DNA of 64,000 nt from Stereocaulon alpinum. Lineage: Eukaryota > Ascomycota > Lecanoromycetes > Lecanorales > Stereocaulaceae. Positions 36,041 through 45,016 of this stretch are shown piece by piece (the first letter of the stretch is position 1; each line of letters opens with the position of its first letter). Made by a program: the position numbers and the translations under genes. The stretch spans positions 452,379 to 516,378 of the forward strand of contig JAEUBA010000012.1 of NCBI GenBank assembly GCA_018257865.1, in the 5' to 3' direction. Under the pieces are notes generated by a model, which did not search any database, was not told the DNA's origin, and worked only from the letters and a program-made list of their open reading frames with translations.

Positions 36041-36909
36041 GGTTTGATTCCGTTTGCCGGGAATCCGGAAGGGAGGTGGGCAACGGGAAATAAAGGGTTC
36101 GCAATCAACGTGCGACTTCGATTGGGATGTTTCCGATCGTGTAAGTCTGCTTGCGGATATACGAAAAGGATATGAGGGCGGTGAGAGTAGAGCTCTGGAG
36201 TTTTGGAGACTAAGAAGTGGTGCGCGAGAAGTCGCAATGTCTTGAATGGAGTCGCGATTTTCACAGAGAGTGAAAGCAGCAATGGCGACCAAGTCTTTCG
36301 GGTGTCCAAGCTGGATTTTAAGGAAAGGATGTGATGAGGTCTCTTGAATGAACGGTCAACAAGACAGCGAATTGGCGCTCGAGTAAGTGCCAACCTTGCC
36401 CTTCAGCGCTAGAAATCCAGCTTTAGCGGGGCACGGAAGATCTTCGCGGATCACCCCACGCCCAAGTCTAAGCCTAAATCGTCATCCAAACCGCTTTCTT
36501 CACAACAGTCTTGCTGCATGGCAACCCAATAGTATTACCCAACCGTCACAAGGCTGCAATGCTGCCATTAGCAAGGGGAAGTGTTGGACCCTCATAAGTG
36601 CCTCATACTCTAGGCTGAAACTAGGTAGCCAACAGCTGAATTGCTTCAAACATGAAGTCAAGCATATCAGAGCATTGATGCGAAAAAGTCGTTGAGCACT
36701 TGCTTTCGAGCTGTTCAAGGTGCTAGCTCATTCTCATTACCTAAGCACCTGCATGGCATATGGGAAAGATACATGACATCTCTGTGTAGTGTGCTCTAGC
36801 CCGTGGCGCATATATTGCAGAGCGACCGTTCTGTTAGCGGCCGAGGTGAAATTTGCCGAAAACCCAAATCCTTGCAGCCACACACGTTCAAGAGAAGCGT
36901 TCACAGGCC
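36041..36909. promoter_or_regulatory. Divergent promoter HAP5 / FCF2
   Basis: This 870-bp divergent gap contains no supported gene. Pieces are open in several frames but lack family features. Confidence 0.4.
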
Positions 36910-37864
36910 ATGTCTCCCAGCCAGCAGAATTTGGCCATGCAAGACGTCTGTGAGAAAGACGACTTGTCCGATGGACAAATGAAGTCGCTCCTCCAGCGAG
37001 CTGATCTTCGACTTCGCACAACAGAGTCTACTAAGAAGCAGATTCTCGAAGCTTCGAGGTATGTTGCGGCATCCAAGATCTTGACCTTACCATACTAATT
37101 GTCACATAGAATACCCAAGCTCGACCCAGGAGGCATAGCACAACCGTACATCATTTCGACCGATGGTGTAGCTCGGGCAGACCCCAGAAGACTCGTTGGT
37201 AGACAAGACAGACGCCTCTCGAATACCGCACGCAGAGTTGAGGATCCGTTCAAGATGATAGAGCGTATTAAGAAGGTGAGTCTTATTACGAAAATGGTTG
37301 CTTTAGTACCCTATGATGAATGTTACCCATTTGTCCTTGAGGCAGACATTCCGGTCCCGTCTTGGGTACCAGCTCTGCATCGCTGAGAGACTTTCTACAT
37401 AGTTACTCTGAGGATTTATCGTGCCCGAATGCCCCTATACATTCATTATGGTTCAAACACGTATGCTGACGGCTTGACAGGAAAAAGGAGCTTCTACAGG
37501 ACCGGGTTTCTTTGATATGCCACGTACGAAATTCACTCCTGAGCTGAAGGCAGACTTGCAACTCCTCAAAATGCGATCCATACTCGATCCCCACCGTCAT
37601 TACAAAAAGGAGTATTCCAAGGCCTCAGTACCCGAATATTCACAGGTCGGCATGATCATCGAAGGTCCAACTGAGTATCTTAGCTCTCGACTTCTAAATA
37701 GAGAACGAAAACGAACTTTCGTAGAGGAGGTTTTGGCCGATAAGACATCTACTGGACGTTTCAAACGCAAATACAACGACATTCAGGCATCCAAGACGAG
37801 TGGTGGGAAAGCGTTTTACAAGACCCTGAAGAACAACAGATCCGGTGGTGATCGTAAACGCTGA
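36910..37864 (+). CDS. FCF2: rRNA-processing protein Fcf2
   Basis: Fcf2 is a nucleolar SSU-processome factor needed for early 18S pre-rRNA cleavage. Exons 36910-37058, 37110-37275 and 37481-37864 give 232 residues. The conserved Fcf2 domain is clear in exon 3: TGPGFFDMPRTKFTPELKAD, then LKMRSILDPHRHYKKE, followed by MIIEGPTEYLSSRLLNRERK and the basic end with KRKYNDIQ. The N-terminal part is charged (QRADLRLRTTESTKKQILEA). I chose the ATG at 36910 because upstream sequence in frame lacks another ATG. Intron 2 is 205 bp, longer than its neighbours. Confidence 0.9.
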
Positions 37865-38018
37865 ACTGAACGTGCAACAAGCCGTGCCCACTCGGGGACT
37901 CCCTTACAGCTGATTTCACATTTGAGAGATTGGCCCGATAGCTGACCGATTCACCATACGGGCCATGCTTTGAAGGACCTCCCACCCCCACCCAAATGAC
38001 CCGTTAAAGCTCCTTCCT

Positions 38019-39310
38019 TCAATGAACGTGGTCGGCGCCCAATATATCTCGTACTAGCAGGCCTACCAATTGCTATAGAATCTTCTTAGCTTACAAAGCC
38101 CAGTTTCCTGAGTTGACCTTACCTGGACATCTGCGGCAGCTTTCCGGCCAGCAGCCAACACTTCCTCATGGCTTGCTTTACCCTCCCCGATGGCTTTATT
38201 TAGGTCATGAGCGCTTGAATGTTGGATGTCAATGTTATCGCCTCGTGGCCCAGTTCCGAGTACTGCGTTATTGGTTACGAGGCTGAGCGCAATTACCCTG
38301 ATGTCACAGTGCCGGGCGACAATGATCTCCGGAACCGTTGACATTCCTACAACATCAGCTCCAAGACTACGCAGCACGCGGCATTCTGCCCTGGTTTCAT
38401 AGCTGCTGAGGCTTAGTGTCGGTTCAAATCATGATCAAGACCGCACAGACACACCTAGGCCCTCCAACAAAAGCATAAACACCCTCATGTAAGCGCCTCG
38501 TACTCCCTATGCCGCGATCGAGGCTCTTCCACAGCTGGTGGGTGCGCCGTCGCAGATCAAGATCATATGCATCTGACAAAGCTGGGAAGCGGGTTCCGAA
38601 ATCATCTGCATTTGGCCCTCTCAATGGATGGATGCCTGCGAGACCAGCAAGGTTGATGTGCTTGAAGACGTCAGACTCTCATGATTAGAAGACTATATGG
38701 TCTTACGTCTTGCAGAACCACAAGGTCTCCAACGGAATAGTCCGGATTTAAGCCACCAGCAGCATTGGTGACTAGGACAAATTGATCAATGATGACGGAC
38801 AGAATCATGGGTTTCCATACCAATGATGGTTCTCACCCCGAGGCGCTTCATAAGTCGTATAGGGAATGTAATGCTCTGAATGGAGTGGCCTTCATAATAA
38901 CTGCGCAAGCAAATGAACCACGTTTTCGAATAGCTCAAGGATTCATTGAAGACTGACTGTACCCTGCCGACCATCAAGACCACAGGTTTTTCGTTCAGCT
39001 CGAACAACCCAAAGAGAAGTTTGCCGGCATGGCCAGGCACTATCTTATTCATTAGCGTTGTTTTCATATTGCAATGCCCTGAGGTGTTTGCTTTACCGGT
39101 GCTCAGTGGAAAGTGAGGAACGTCAGCATACGGGACTTCGCAACGTGGCTCAGGTAGAACACTCTCAGCCAAGCCGTTTAATCCAGAACCACATATTATT
39201 CCAATGACAGGCTTGTGTAACTCAGCAGGTACCTTACTCTGCAAGTAGGTTAAAGCCTCAGCTGCCTGCTCTGAAAGAGTAGCGTTGTCCATGGCTGCTT
39301 TGTCGTACAT
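38019..39310 (-). CDS. PNP1: Purine nucleoside phosphorylase
   Basis: This enzyme phosphorolyses inosine and guanosine to the base and ribose-1-phosphate in purine salvage. Exons 39310-39097, 39039-38958, 38900-38821, 38771-38707, 38660-38455, 38402-38123 and 38072-38019 give 326 residues. The trimeric PNP motifs are intact: IICGSGLNGLAESV (phosphate loop), VPGHAGKLLFG, MVGRVHYYEGHS, VTNAAGGLNPDYSVGDLVVL with HINLAG, and MSTVPEIIVARH with VTNNAVLG. The start ATG at 39310 gives MYDKAAMDNATLSEQ; the next Met at 39292 is also possible. It diverges from RSM10 with 236 bp between starts and converges with FCF2 at 154 bp. Confidence 0.94.
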
Positions 39311-39546
39311 ATAAGATTTCAATATTGACCAAGCTTGATAGACCTAGAGAAACTTCTCTAGAACCCTTGACTGGAAAGAAATATAGATGTATCTCTGCAT
39401 CCAAGTCCATTCCCTTGAATTGATGCGTACCACACCCAAAAAACCTAATGCTCGCCGTTTGCACATCATAAACCCATAATTGCCGGAGTTTAGCCGCCGC
39501 CTGAGGTTTCCAATTCGCTCACCAGGTCCCAAGCAACCACAAGCCC

Positions 39547-40574
39547 ATGGCTTCGCTTTCCGTCTACCTTCGGTCGCCTCTTGCTGAGACACGGCACTTA
39601 CTCTGGCAATCCCGAGTGAACAATCTCCTGACCCCAGTCCCTGAGAAAGGATGCCGGTTCTGCAAACCTCGAGGGGTATCCGGCAAAGCTGGATTCTCAA
39701 CGACGCGAGAGTTGTGGCGGAGTGACGACGGTCTAATATCGAATAAGCTGTCAGTAATTCCCTACTCCACTCAACCACGGTTTGCTTATCTAGATACCCG
39801 TGGCAGCCCCGAGATGCCCGTCCCGAACACGATGCCACTTCCCCCCCCAACCAAGTACCCTTCAGAGGCTCTCTCTGGGAGCCTGGGCGCCGACGTTCGG
39901 CCTGTACAGAGAGGTCCGCTGACGATCATGGACGGTCCGGCTCCAGAAAGAGACCGGAGTAAGGATCCACGACTGCCTCGCAGCGTACAAGCTGTATACC
40001 TGAAGCCTTTGAAGCGGCGAGCAACATACGGCTATCCTGCATGCGATTTACAGCTGCGGTCTTACAGTGTACGGAATGTAGAATTCTTCGCCGACTTTGC
40101 CCTCCGGGCTGCATACTACCTAAACCTCCCTGCGGCTGGACCCATCCCGTTACCACGCATCACTGAACGATGGACAGTTCCTCGAAGCAGCTTTATCTTC
40201 AAGAAAAGTCAAGAAAATTTTGAAAGGATCACACTACGTCGGCTGATCCAAATACAAGATGCCCATCCGGAATCGGTGGAGTTGTGGCTGGCGTTCTTGA
40301 GGAAACACGCATATTACGGCATCGGAATGAAGGCGAATGTCTGGCAACATGAGAAGCTTGGTGAGTGCCGTCGCTTCTTCAAGGCATTATTCTGCTAATA
40401 CTATTGACAGGCGTCGGCAAGACCATGGATGTCAGCCTGGAAAATTTGAGGCAGTCGTTAGAGCCCAAATGGGCACATTTTGGGAGACGAAAGACACTGG
40501 AGACTTCAGAGAAAGCGTATGAGATGATGAGGGACGAAGCTTTTCACCAGACTGTTGGGGCACCAACCCAATAG
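39547..40574 (+). CDS. RSM10: Mitochondrial small-subunit ribosomal protein uS10m (Rsm10)
   Basis: This is the mitochondrial homologue of bacterial S10, placed in the head of the small subunit. Exons 39547-40360 and 40411-40574 give 325 residues. The first ~60 residues are rich in Arg, Ser and Leu (MASLSVYLRSPLAETRHLL), a likely mitochondrial presequence. The S10 domain lies at about residues 158-262, with CDLQLRSYSVRNVEFFADFA, GPIPLPRITERWTVPRS and a helix ERITLRRLIQIQDAHPE. A C-terminal extension codes DVSLENLRQSLEPKWAHFG. The region between presequence and domain is Pro-rich and probably specific to filamentous fungi. Confidence 0.9.
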
Positions 40575-40973
40575 CCAACGTCGAACTAAATAATCGCACA
40601 ATCTTAAGCTCTTCTTATTGTAGGATCTCTGGAACATGCATGGAAGGAGTTGTTAGGGCGTTGCATCGCTTGAGGTCGGAGGAAATGTAGATTCCATTTA
40701 ACCTGGCTGCAACAACGGCAAGAAATACTCAAGGTCGCATCTTAATTGCTGTGCTTAAGGGATACGTCGTATGACATTTTTCAAATCTACCTTTCATATA
40801 CAATCAGCCTGCATAGGAATAAAACTTACGTATCGCGCAAGAAGAGCCAGTCGAGTATTCCATGAGCCTACATACCGTGAACCCTAATCTTATCTTGATC
40901 GAGGCTGAAAAAGATAGCGTCTCCGAATGCTTGAAATGGAATTTAGCTGCATAGACGTACTCGACCCCCAGGA
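40575..40973. other. Intergenic region RSM10 / MSW1
   Basis: This 400-bp gap holds the RSM10 3' end and the MSW1 promoter. No other feature is visible. Confidence 0.45.
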
Positions 40974-42356
40974 ATGCTTTCAGGTATCTTGCGGCGTCTA
41001 GAACTTCAATGCTTTGGTTCTAGACGTTCTTCAGGAAGAGTCTTCCGTTCTCCAATCAATCAACGGTCACAAGTGGGCGTGAAATTGCACTCTTCCCACA
41101 GTAAAGGCGATGTGATCTTCTCGGGCATACAACCTACCGGCGTCCCCCATCTGGGTAACTACCTAGGCGCTTTGCAGCAATGGACGCGAATGCAAAACGA
41201 TGCTGCACCCTCTACCAAGCTGCTCTACTCTATCGTTGACCTACACGCGATTACCATACGACAAGATGCGGATCAATTACGGAGATGGAAACGAGAAACA
41301 TTAGCCACACTTCTAGCCTCCGGCCTAGACCCAGATCGATGTACCATCTTCTATCAATCGACAGTATGAATCTGTGCCTATTTCATGAGGGTACAGGGAT
41401 AATTAGCTAAGACTTGTGCAGGTCCCAGAGCATACGGAGTTGATGTGGATACTGAGCTGTACAGCCTCTGTAGGATATCTCTCACGTATGACACAGTGGA
41501 AGGTTCGCACACATATGCAAAGGCTTGACTTGGTCGTTCTTTGATACTAAGTGTCAACAGAGCAAGCTGGCACTTTCGGATCAAGATTCGGCACTAGACT
41601 TTGCAAGTACGAGAGGCAAGCTTAGGCTGGGGCTTTTCTCGTATCCTGTGTTGCAGGCTGCAGACATACTACTCTACAGGTAGGAGTTGACTGTTTGTGT
41701 CACGCTTAGTCGCTTACCTTTCAAGAACTACCCATGTCCCTATAGGGGAAGATCAAGCACAGCATCTGGAATTCGCAAGAGAATGCGCTAATCAATTCAA
41801 TGGGGCCTACGGCGAAGTTCTCGTCGAGCCACGGACGATTCTTTGTGAGGCATCCAAGAAACTCAACTATGCTGGTCGTCCCCCTAACAATATGACAGCA
41901 ACAGCAAAGCGTGTAATGTCGCTTAGGGAGCCAAAGCTCAAAATGTCCAAATCTCACCAAGATCCACGTTCACGGATTCACATTAATGATAGCCCTCAAC
42001 TCATCCGCGACAAGATTCGAGTCGCTCTGACAGATTCGATAACGGGGGTTTCATACGACCCAGCAAACCGGCCTGGACTGTCAAACCTGTTGGATATCAA
42101 GTCTTACCTAGACGGCCAGCGCAGGACACCCGAAGACTTTGCCAGGTTATATCATGCTATGAGCATGCGAGAATTCAAAGTTAAGGTCACGAACAGTATT
42201 ACGGAGGGCTTGGCAAGTATTCGAGACAAATATAACAGCTTAATGGAGAGCGATGGAGGCAGATTCTTGGACGAAATTGCTATGAATGGTACGGTCAAGG
42301 CGCGGAGAGAAGCGGAGAAGACGATGTCTGTAGTACGGCGGGTTATAGGCCTGTAG
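40974..42356 (+). CDS. MSW1: Mitochondrial tryptophanyl-tRNA synthetase
   Basis: This class I synthetase charges mitochondrial tRNA-Trp. Exons 40974-41363, 41422-41502, 41561-41679 and 41726-42356 give 406 residues. An N-terminal Arg/Ser-rich presequence of about 45 residues precedes the catalytic core. The HIGH-like motif appears as SGIQPTGVPHLGNYLGAL and the KMSKS loop is exact in LKMSKSHQDP. Other family stretches are LLYSIVDLHAITI, YPVLQAADILLYR and VPIGEDQAQHLE. The bacterial-type architecture supports a mitochondrial rather than cytosolic enzyme. It is the last intact gene before the transposon block; its stop is about 420 bp from the first transposon sequence. Confidence 0.94.
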
Positions 42357-42778
42357 TCTTGCGAGCGTTGAATCTCTCAAGGCTTGAAGGTAGCAAGGTG
42401 AAGACGTAAAGCAAGACACCCCAGAACATCGCAGAATTGCAGCGCAGAGTCGCCTACATGGCCTGTCATGAAGTATTGTTAGCCTCTCTACAAACCAGAC
42501 CATTTTAGACTCGGTGGTAGAACTACTCGTACGTTCCTCGAAGCCTGAGGCGAAGCCCGAGAATAGCCCGAAAGTAGCCCTAGGTCAGGGCCATCTATAT
42601 GGGCCCTCGAATCGAACCTAGGGCTTTCCGGTCTCTGGGGCCTAAACCTTGGCCTACGGTAGGAATGCAAGAAAGTTAAGGTGTTTAGAGGAGTATCGGA
42701 GGAGAAAACATAGGGAAGTCCATGTCGCCTTCTAAGTGCGCACTCACAAGCTTGCCACAGTCATAGGATAACAGGGAG
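42357..42778. other. Transition zone between gene island and transposon block
   Basis: This 420-bp stretch has ordinary base composition, with TG and CA present. It contains a repetitive-looking GAAGCCCGAGAATAGCCCG segment (about 42,553-42,575). A GGTTCGATT-like T-loop on the minus strand near 42,615 lacks a foldable acceptor stem, so it is not called a tRNA. Confidence 0.4.
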
Positions 42779-42985
42779 ACTCTGGTGGCCCTAGAGGTAG
42801 ACAATGTTCTGGTCACTAGCATCTCTAGGTTCGAGATCCAACGGATAAAGGATACCCTTAACTAGCGCTTCTATATAACCGATCTTAGTCCTCGCAGCTA
42901 TTACCTAGGGATAACGATTAATCGTATTATCCGCCTAGGCTAGGAGGCCTATATCGAGCGCTTTCTTATACAATATAGTATATAG
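42779..42985 (+). mobile_element. Ty1/copia reverse-transcriptase fragment, RIP edge inside
   Basis: In one frame this reads a copia RT segment (LVALEVDNVLVTSIS, then IQRIKDTLN, RFYITDL, SYYLGITI and EAYIERFL) with in-frame TAG codons. It corresponds to about 51,515-51,705 in the full copia element of this window but is clearly diverged from it. The first ~70 bp still contain TG and CA; the remainder has lost nearly all of them. Confidence 0.75.
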
Positions 42986-43259
42986 AATTGTAAGTCGATA
43001 TCCTTTAGAATATTATATTAGCAATTTTTTGGCCCCTAGCGTTAAGCGCTAAAAGCGCTTATAAGCGAGGTCGAGCGAGCTTAAGCCGAAAAATCTTATA
43101 TCTCTACCCCTAAGTAATATTATTATTAACCCTTAAGCGTATATACGTTATATTAAAAGTAACCTACGTACTAAGGATAACTAAGTCTTAGTATACTAAC
43201 TAAGCCTTAGTATCTTAGTATACTAAGTTAGTACTACTATATATAGATCGCGCGTATAG
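42986..43259. other. RIP-mutated DNA, element not identified
   Basis: This stretch has the same composition as the block but I cannot assign it. It contains a TAAGCGCTAAAAGCGCTTA palindrome at about 43,043 and clustered CTAAG/CTTAG words near 43,175-43,230. Confidence 0.4.
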
Positions 43260-43454
43260 TACTATTAAGGCCCTTTACTAAAAGTTAATCTCGTTATAGT
43301 ATAAGTTTAATATACTATAATATCTACCTATAAAATTCTAATACTATAATTAAACGATTAACTACTAGTTAGATAATAGTCTTTATTTAGTTAGTATTTA
43401 GTTTATATTTAGTTATAATAACGTTAGAATATCTCTTTCTAAAACTAATAACCG

Positions 43455-43525
43455 TTATAGTTAGTAAACGGTTAGTAGACGGTTAGTAAACGGTTAGTAG
43501 ATAGTTAGTAAATAGTTAATTAATA
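43455..43525. repeat. GGTTAGTA(G/A)AC tandem repeat, copy 1
   Basis: About six 11-bp units of GGTTAGTAGAC/GGTTAGTAAAC and their A-for-G variants lie head to tail. The same repeat is longer in copy 2 at 59,790-59,970. Confidence 0.8.
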
Positions 43526-43539
43526 ATTAATAAACTATC

Positions 43540-44315
43540 TAGGTATTACTAATATTACTAGATATTACTAATGTTACTAGTGCTACTGGATATTACTAAT
43601 ATTACTAGATATTACTAATATTGCTAGTATTACAGGTGTTACTAGTGCTGTAGGATATTGCAGGTGTTACTAATATTGCTGGATATTGCAGGTGTTGCTG
43701 GTGCTGTAGGATATTGCAGGTGTTGCTGATATTGCAGGATATTGCAGGTGTTACTGATATTGCAGGATATTGCAGGTGTTGTTAATGTTACTGGATATTG
43801 TAGGTGTTGCTGGTATTGCTGGTGTTGCTGATATTACTGGATATTGCAGGTGCTGCTAGTGTTACTGGATATTGCAGGTGCTACTGATGTTACTGGATAT
43901 TGCAGGTGTTGCTGGTGCTGTAGGATATTGCAGGTGTTGCTGATATTGCTGGATATTGCAGGTGTTGCAGGTGTTGCAGGATATTGTAGGATATTGTAGG
44001 ATATTGCAGGTGTTGCTGATGTTACTGGATATTGCAGGTGTTGCAGGTGTTGCAGGATATTGCAGGATATTGTAGGTGTTGCAGGTGTTGTAGGATATTG
44101 CAGGTGTTGTAGGTGTTGCAGGATATTGCAGGTGTTGCTAATGTTGCAGGATATTGCAGGTATTGCTGATATTACTGGATATTGCAGGTGCTGCTGATAT
44201 TACTGGATATTACAGGTGCTGCTGATATTACTGGATATTACAGGTGCTGCTAATATTACTGGATATTACAGGTGCTACTGATATTGCTAGAGTTGCTGGA
44301 GTTGCTGGATATTGC
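43540..44315. repeat. 28-bp superunit minisatellite, array A
   Basis: The array is built from three related 9-10-bp words, typically GTGTTGCTG, ATATTACTG and GATATTGCAG, giving a 28-bp superunit repeated with frequent partial units over about 775 bp. It keeps TG and CA dinucleotides that have disappeared from neighbouring DNA. Units differ mainly by G/A and C/T at the TGCA position. Confidence 0.88.
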
Positions 44316-44317
44316 TT

Positions 44318-44370
44318 TATAGTTAGGGTTGCAGTTAGGGTTATAGTTAGGGTTATAGTTAGGGTTATTA
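44318..44370. repeat. Telomere-like GTTAGGGTTATA repeat
   Basis: Four TTAGGG hexamers, the usual fungal telomere unit, occur at 12-bp spacing within GTTAGGGTTATA-type units. They sit between the minisatellite and the palindrome. It is interstitial here; origin unknown. Confidence 0.75.
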
Positions 44371-45016
44371 TAAGGTAGTAAGTCCTCTTTTGTATAGAGC
44401 TACGTAGCTACTAGGCACGCAAACACTATTATAGGTTTAATAGATAGGTAAGTATAAGTATAATTTATATATTACTAATAGAGCTAATAATTAAAGAAGT
44501 AAAAAGGAATTTAAGGTATATATAATTCTTTAAGTTCCTAGCTAAGCCCGCTTACTAAGTATACTAAGAACTTCGCCTAATATACTAAAAACCTATTAAG
44601 TATACTAGGCCTAGTACTAATATTCGTCTTCTACTTTATAACTATCCTCCCCCTTAGGAGGTTTAGTCCCTAAGCCTTAATATAGGTTAATCCTAGTAGT
44701 AGTAATATTACTACTTATAGGCCTAATACTTATAGAGCTTATAACCTATAAAGTAGAAGGCGAATATTAGTACTAGGCCTAGTATACTTAGTAGGTTTCT
44801 AGTATATTAGGCGAATTTCTTAGTATACTTAGTAAGCGGGCTTAGCTAGGGACTTAAAAAATCGCGTATACCTTAAATTCCTTCTTACTTCCTTAGTTAT
44901 TAGCTCTACTAGTAATTTATAAATTATACTTATACTTACCTATCTATTAAACCTATAATAGTATTTATATACTTAGTAGCTATATAGCTTTATATAAAAG
45001 AGGACTTACTACCTTA
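44371..45016. repeat. Large imperfect palindrome (arms about 275 bp, spacer about 95 bp)
   Basis: The left arm (44371-44645) starts TAAGGTAGTAAGTCCTC and the right arm (44741-45016) ends GAGGACTTACTACCTTA. Reading inward, both arms carry CTATTATAGGTTTAATAG, AGGTAAGTATAAGTATAA, GCTAAGCCCGCTTACTAAG and ACTAGGCCTAGTACTAATA. The differences are mostly C/T and G/A. It could be a foldback element, or two ends of one element joined after an internal deletion. The spacer itself has no identified content. Confidence 0.8.

Larger units (their letters stand above)
43260..44370. mobile_element. TIR element with internal minisatellite, copy 1 (right end missing)
   Basis: The left ~49 bp (43260-43308) is an imperfect inverted match to the right end of copy 2 (61736-61784). 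Next comes unique-looking AT-rich sequence shared with copy 2 from TAATATCTACCTATAAAA onward, then an 11-bp GGTTAGTAGAC-type tandem repeat, then the 28-bp minisatellite. The copy ends at a telomere-like repeat where a large palindrome begins, so its right TIR is absent. No transposase frame is visible, even allowing for RIP stops. I infer a non-autonomous DNA element. Confidence 0.6.

Noticed and set aside
1..42356. A biosynthetic or other functional gene cluster in the gene island
   Set aside because: The genes are unrelated housekeeping functions on both strands with no shared pathway.
42560..42650. Possible tRNA on the minus strand (GGTTCGATT T-loop-like word)
   Set aside because: No matching acceptor or anticodon stem could be folded around it.
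43540..44315. Minisatellite read as a coding repeat or a CRISPR-like array
   Set aside because: The 28-bp superunit is not a multiple of three, there are no unique spacers between units, and the host is a eukaryote.
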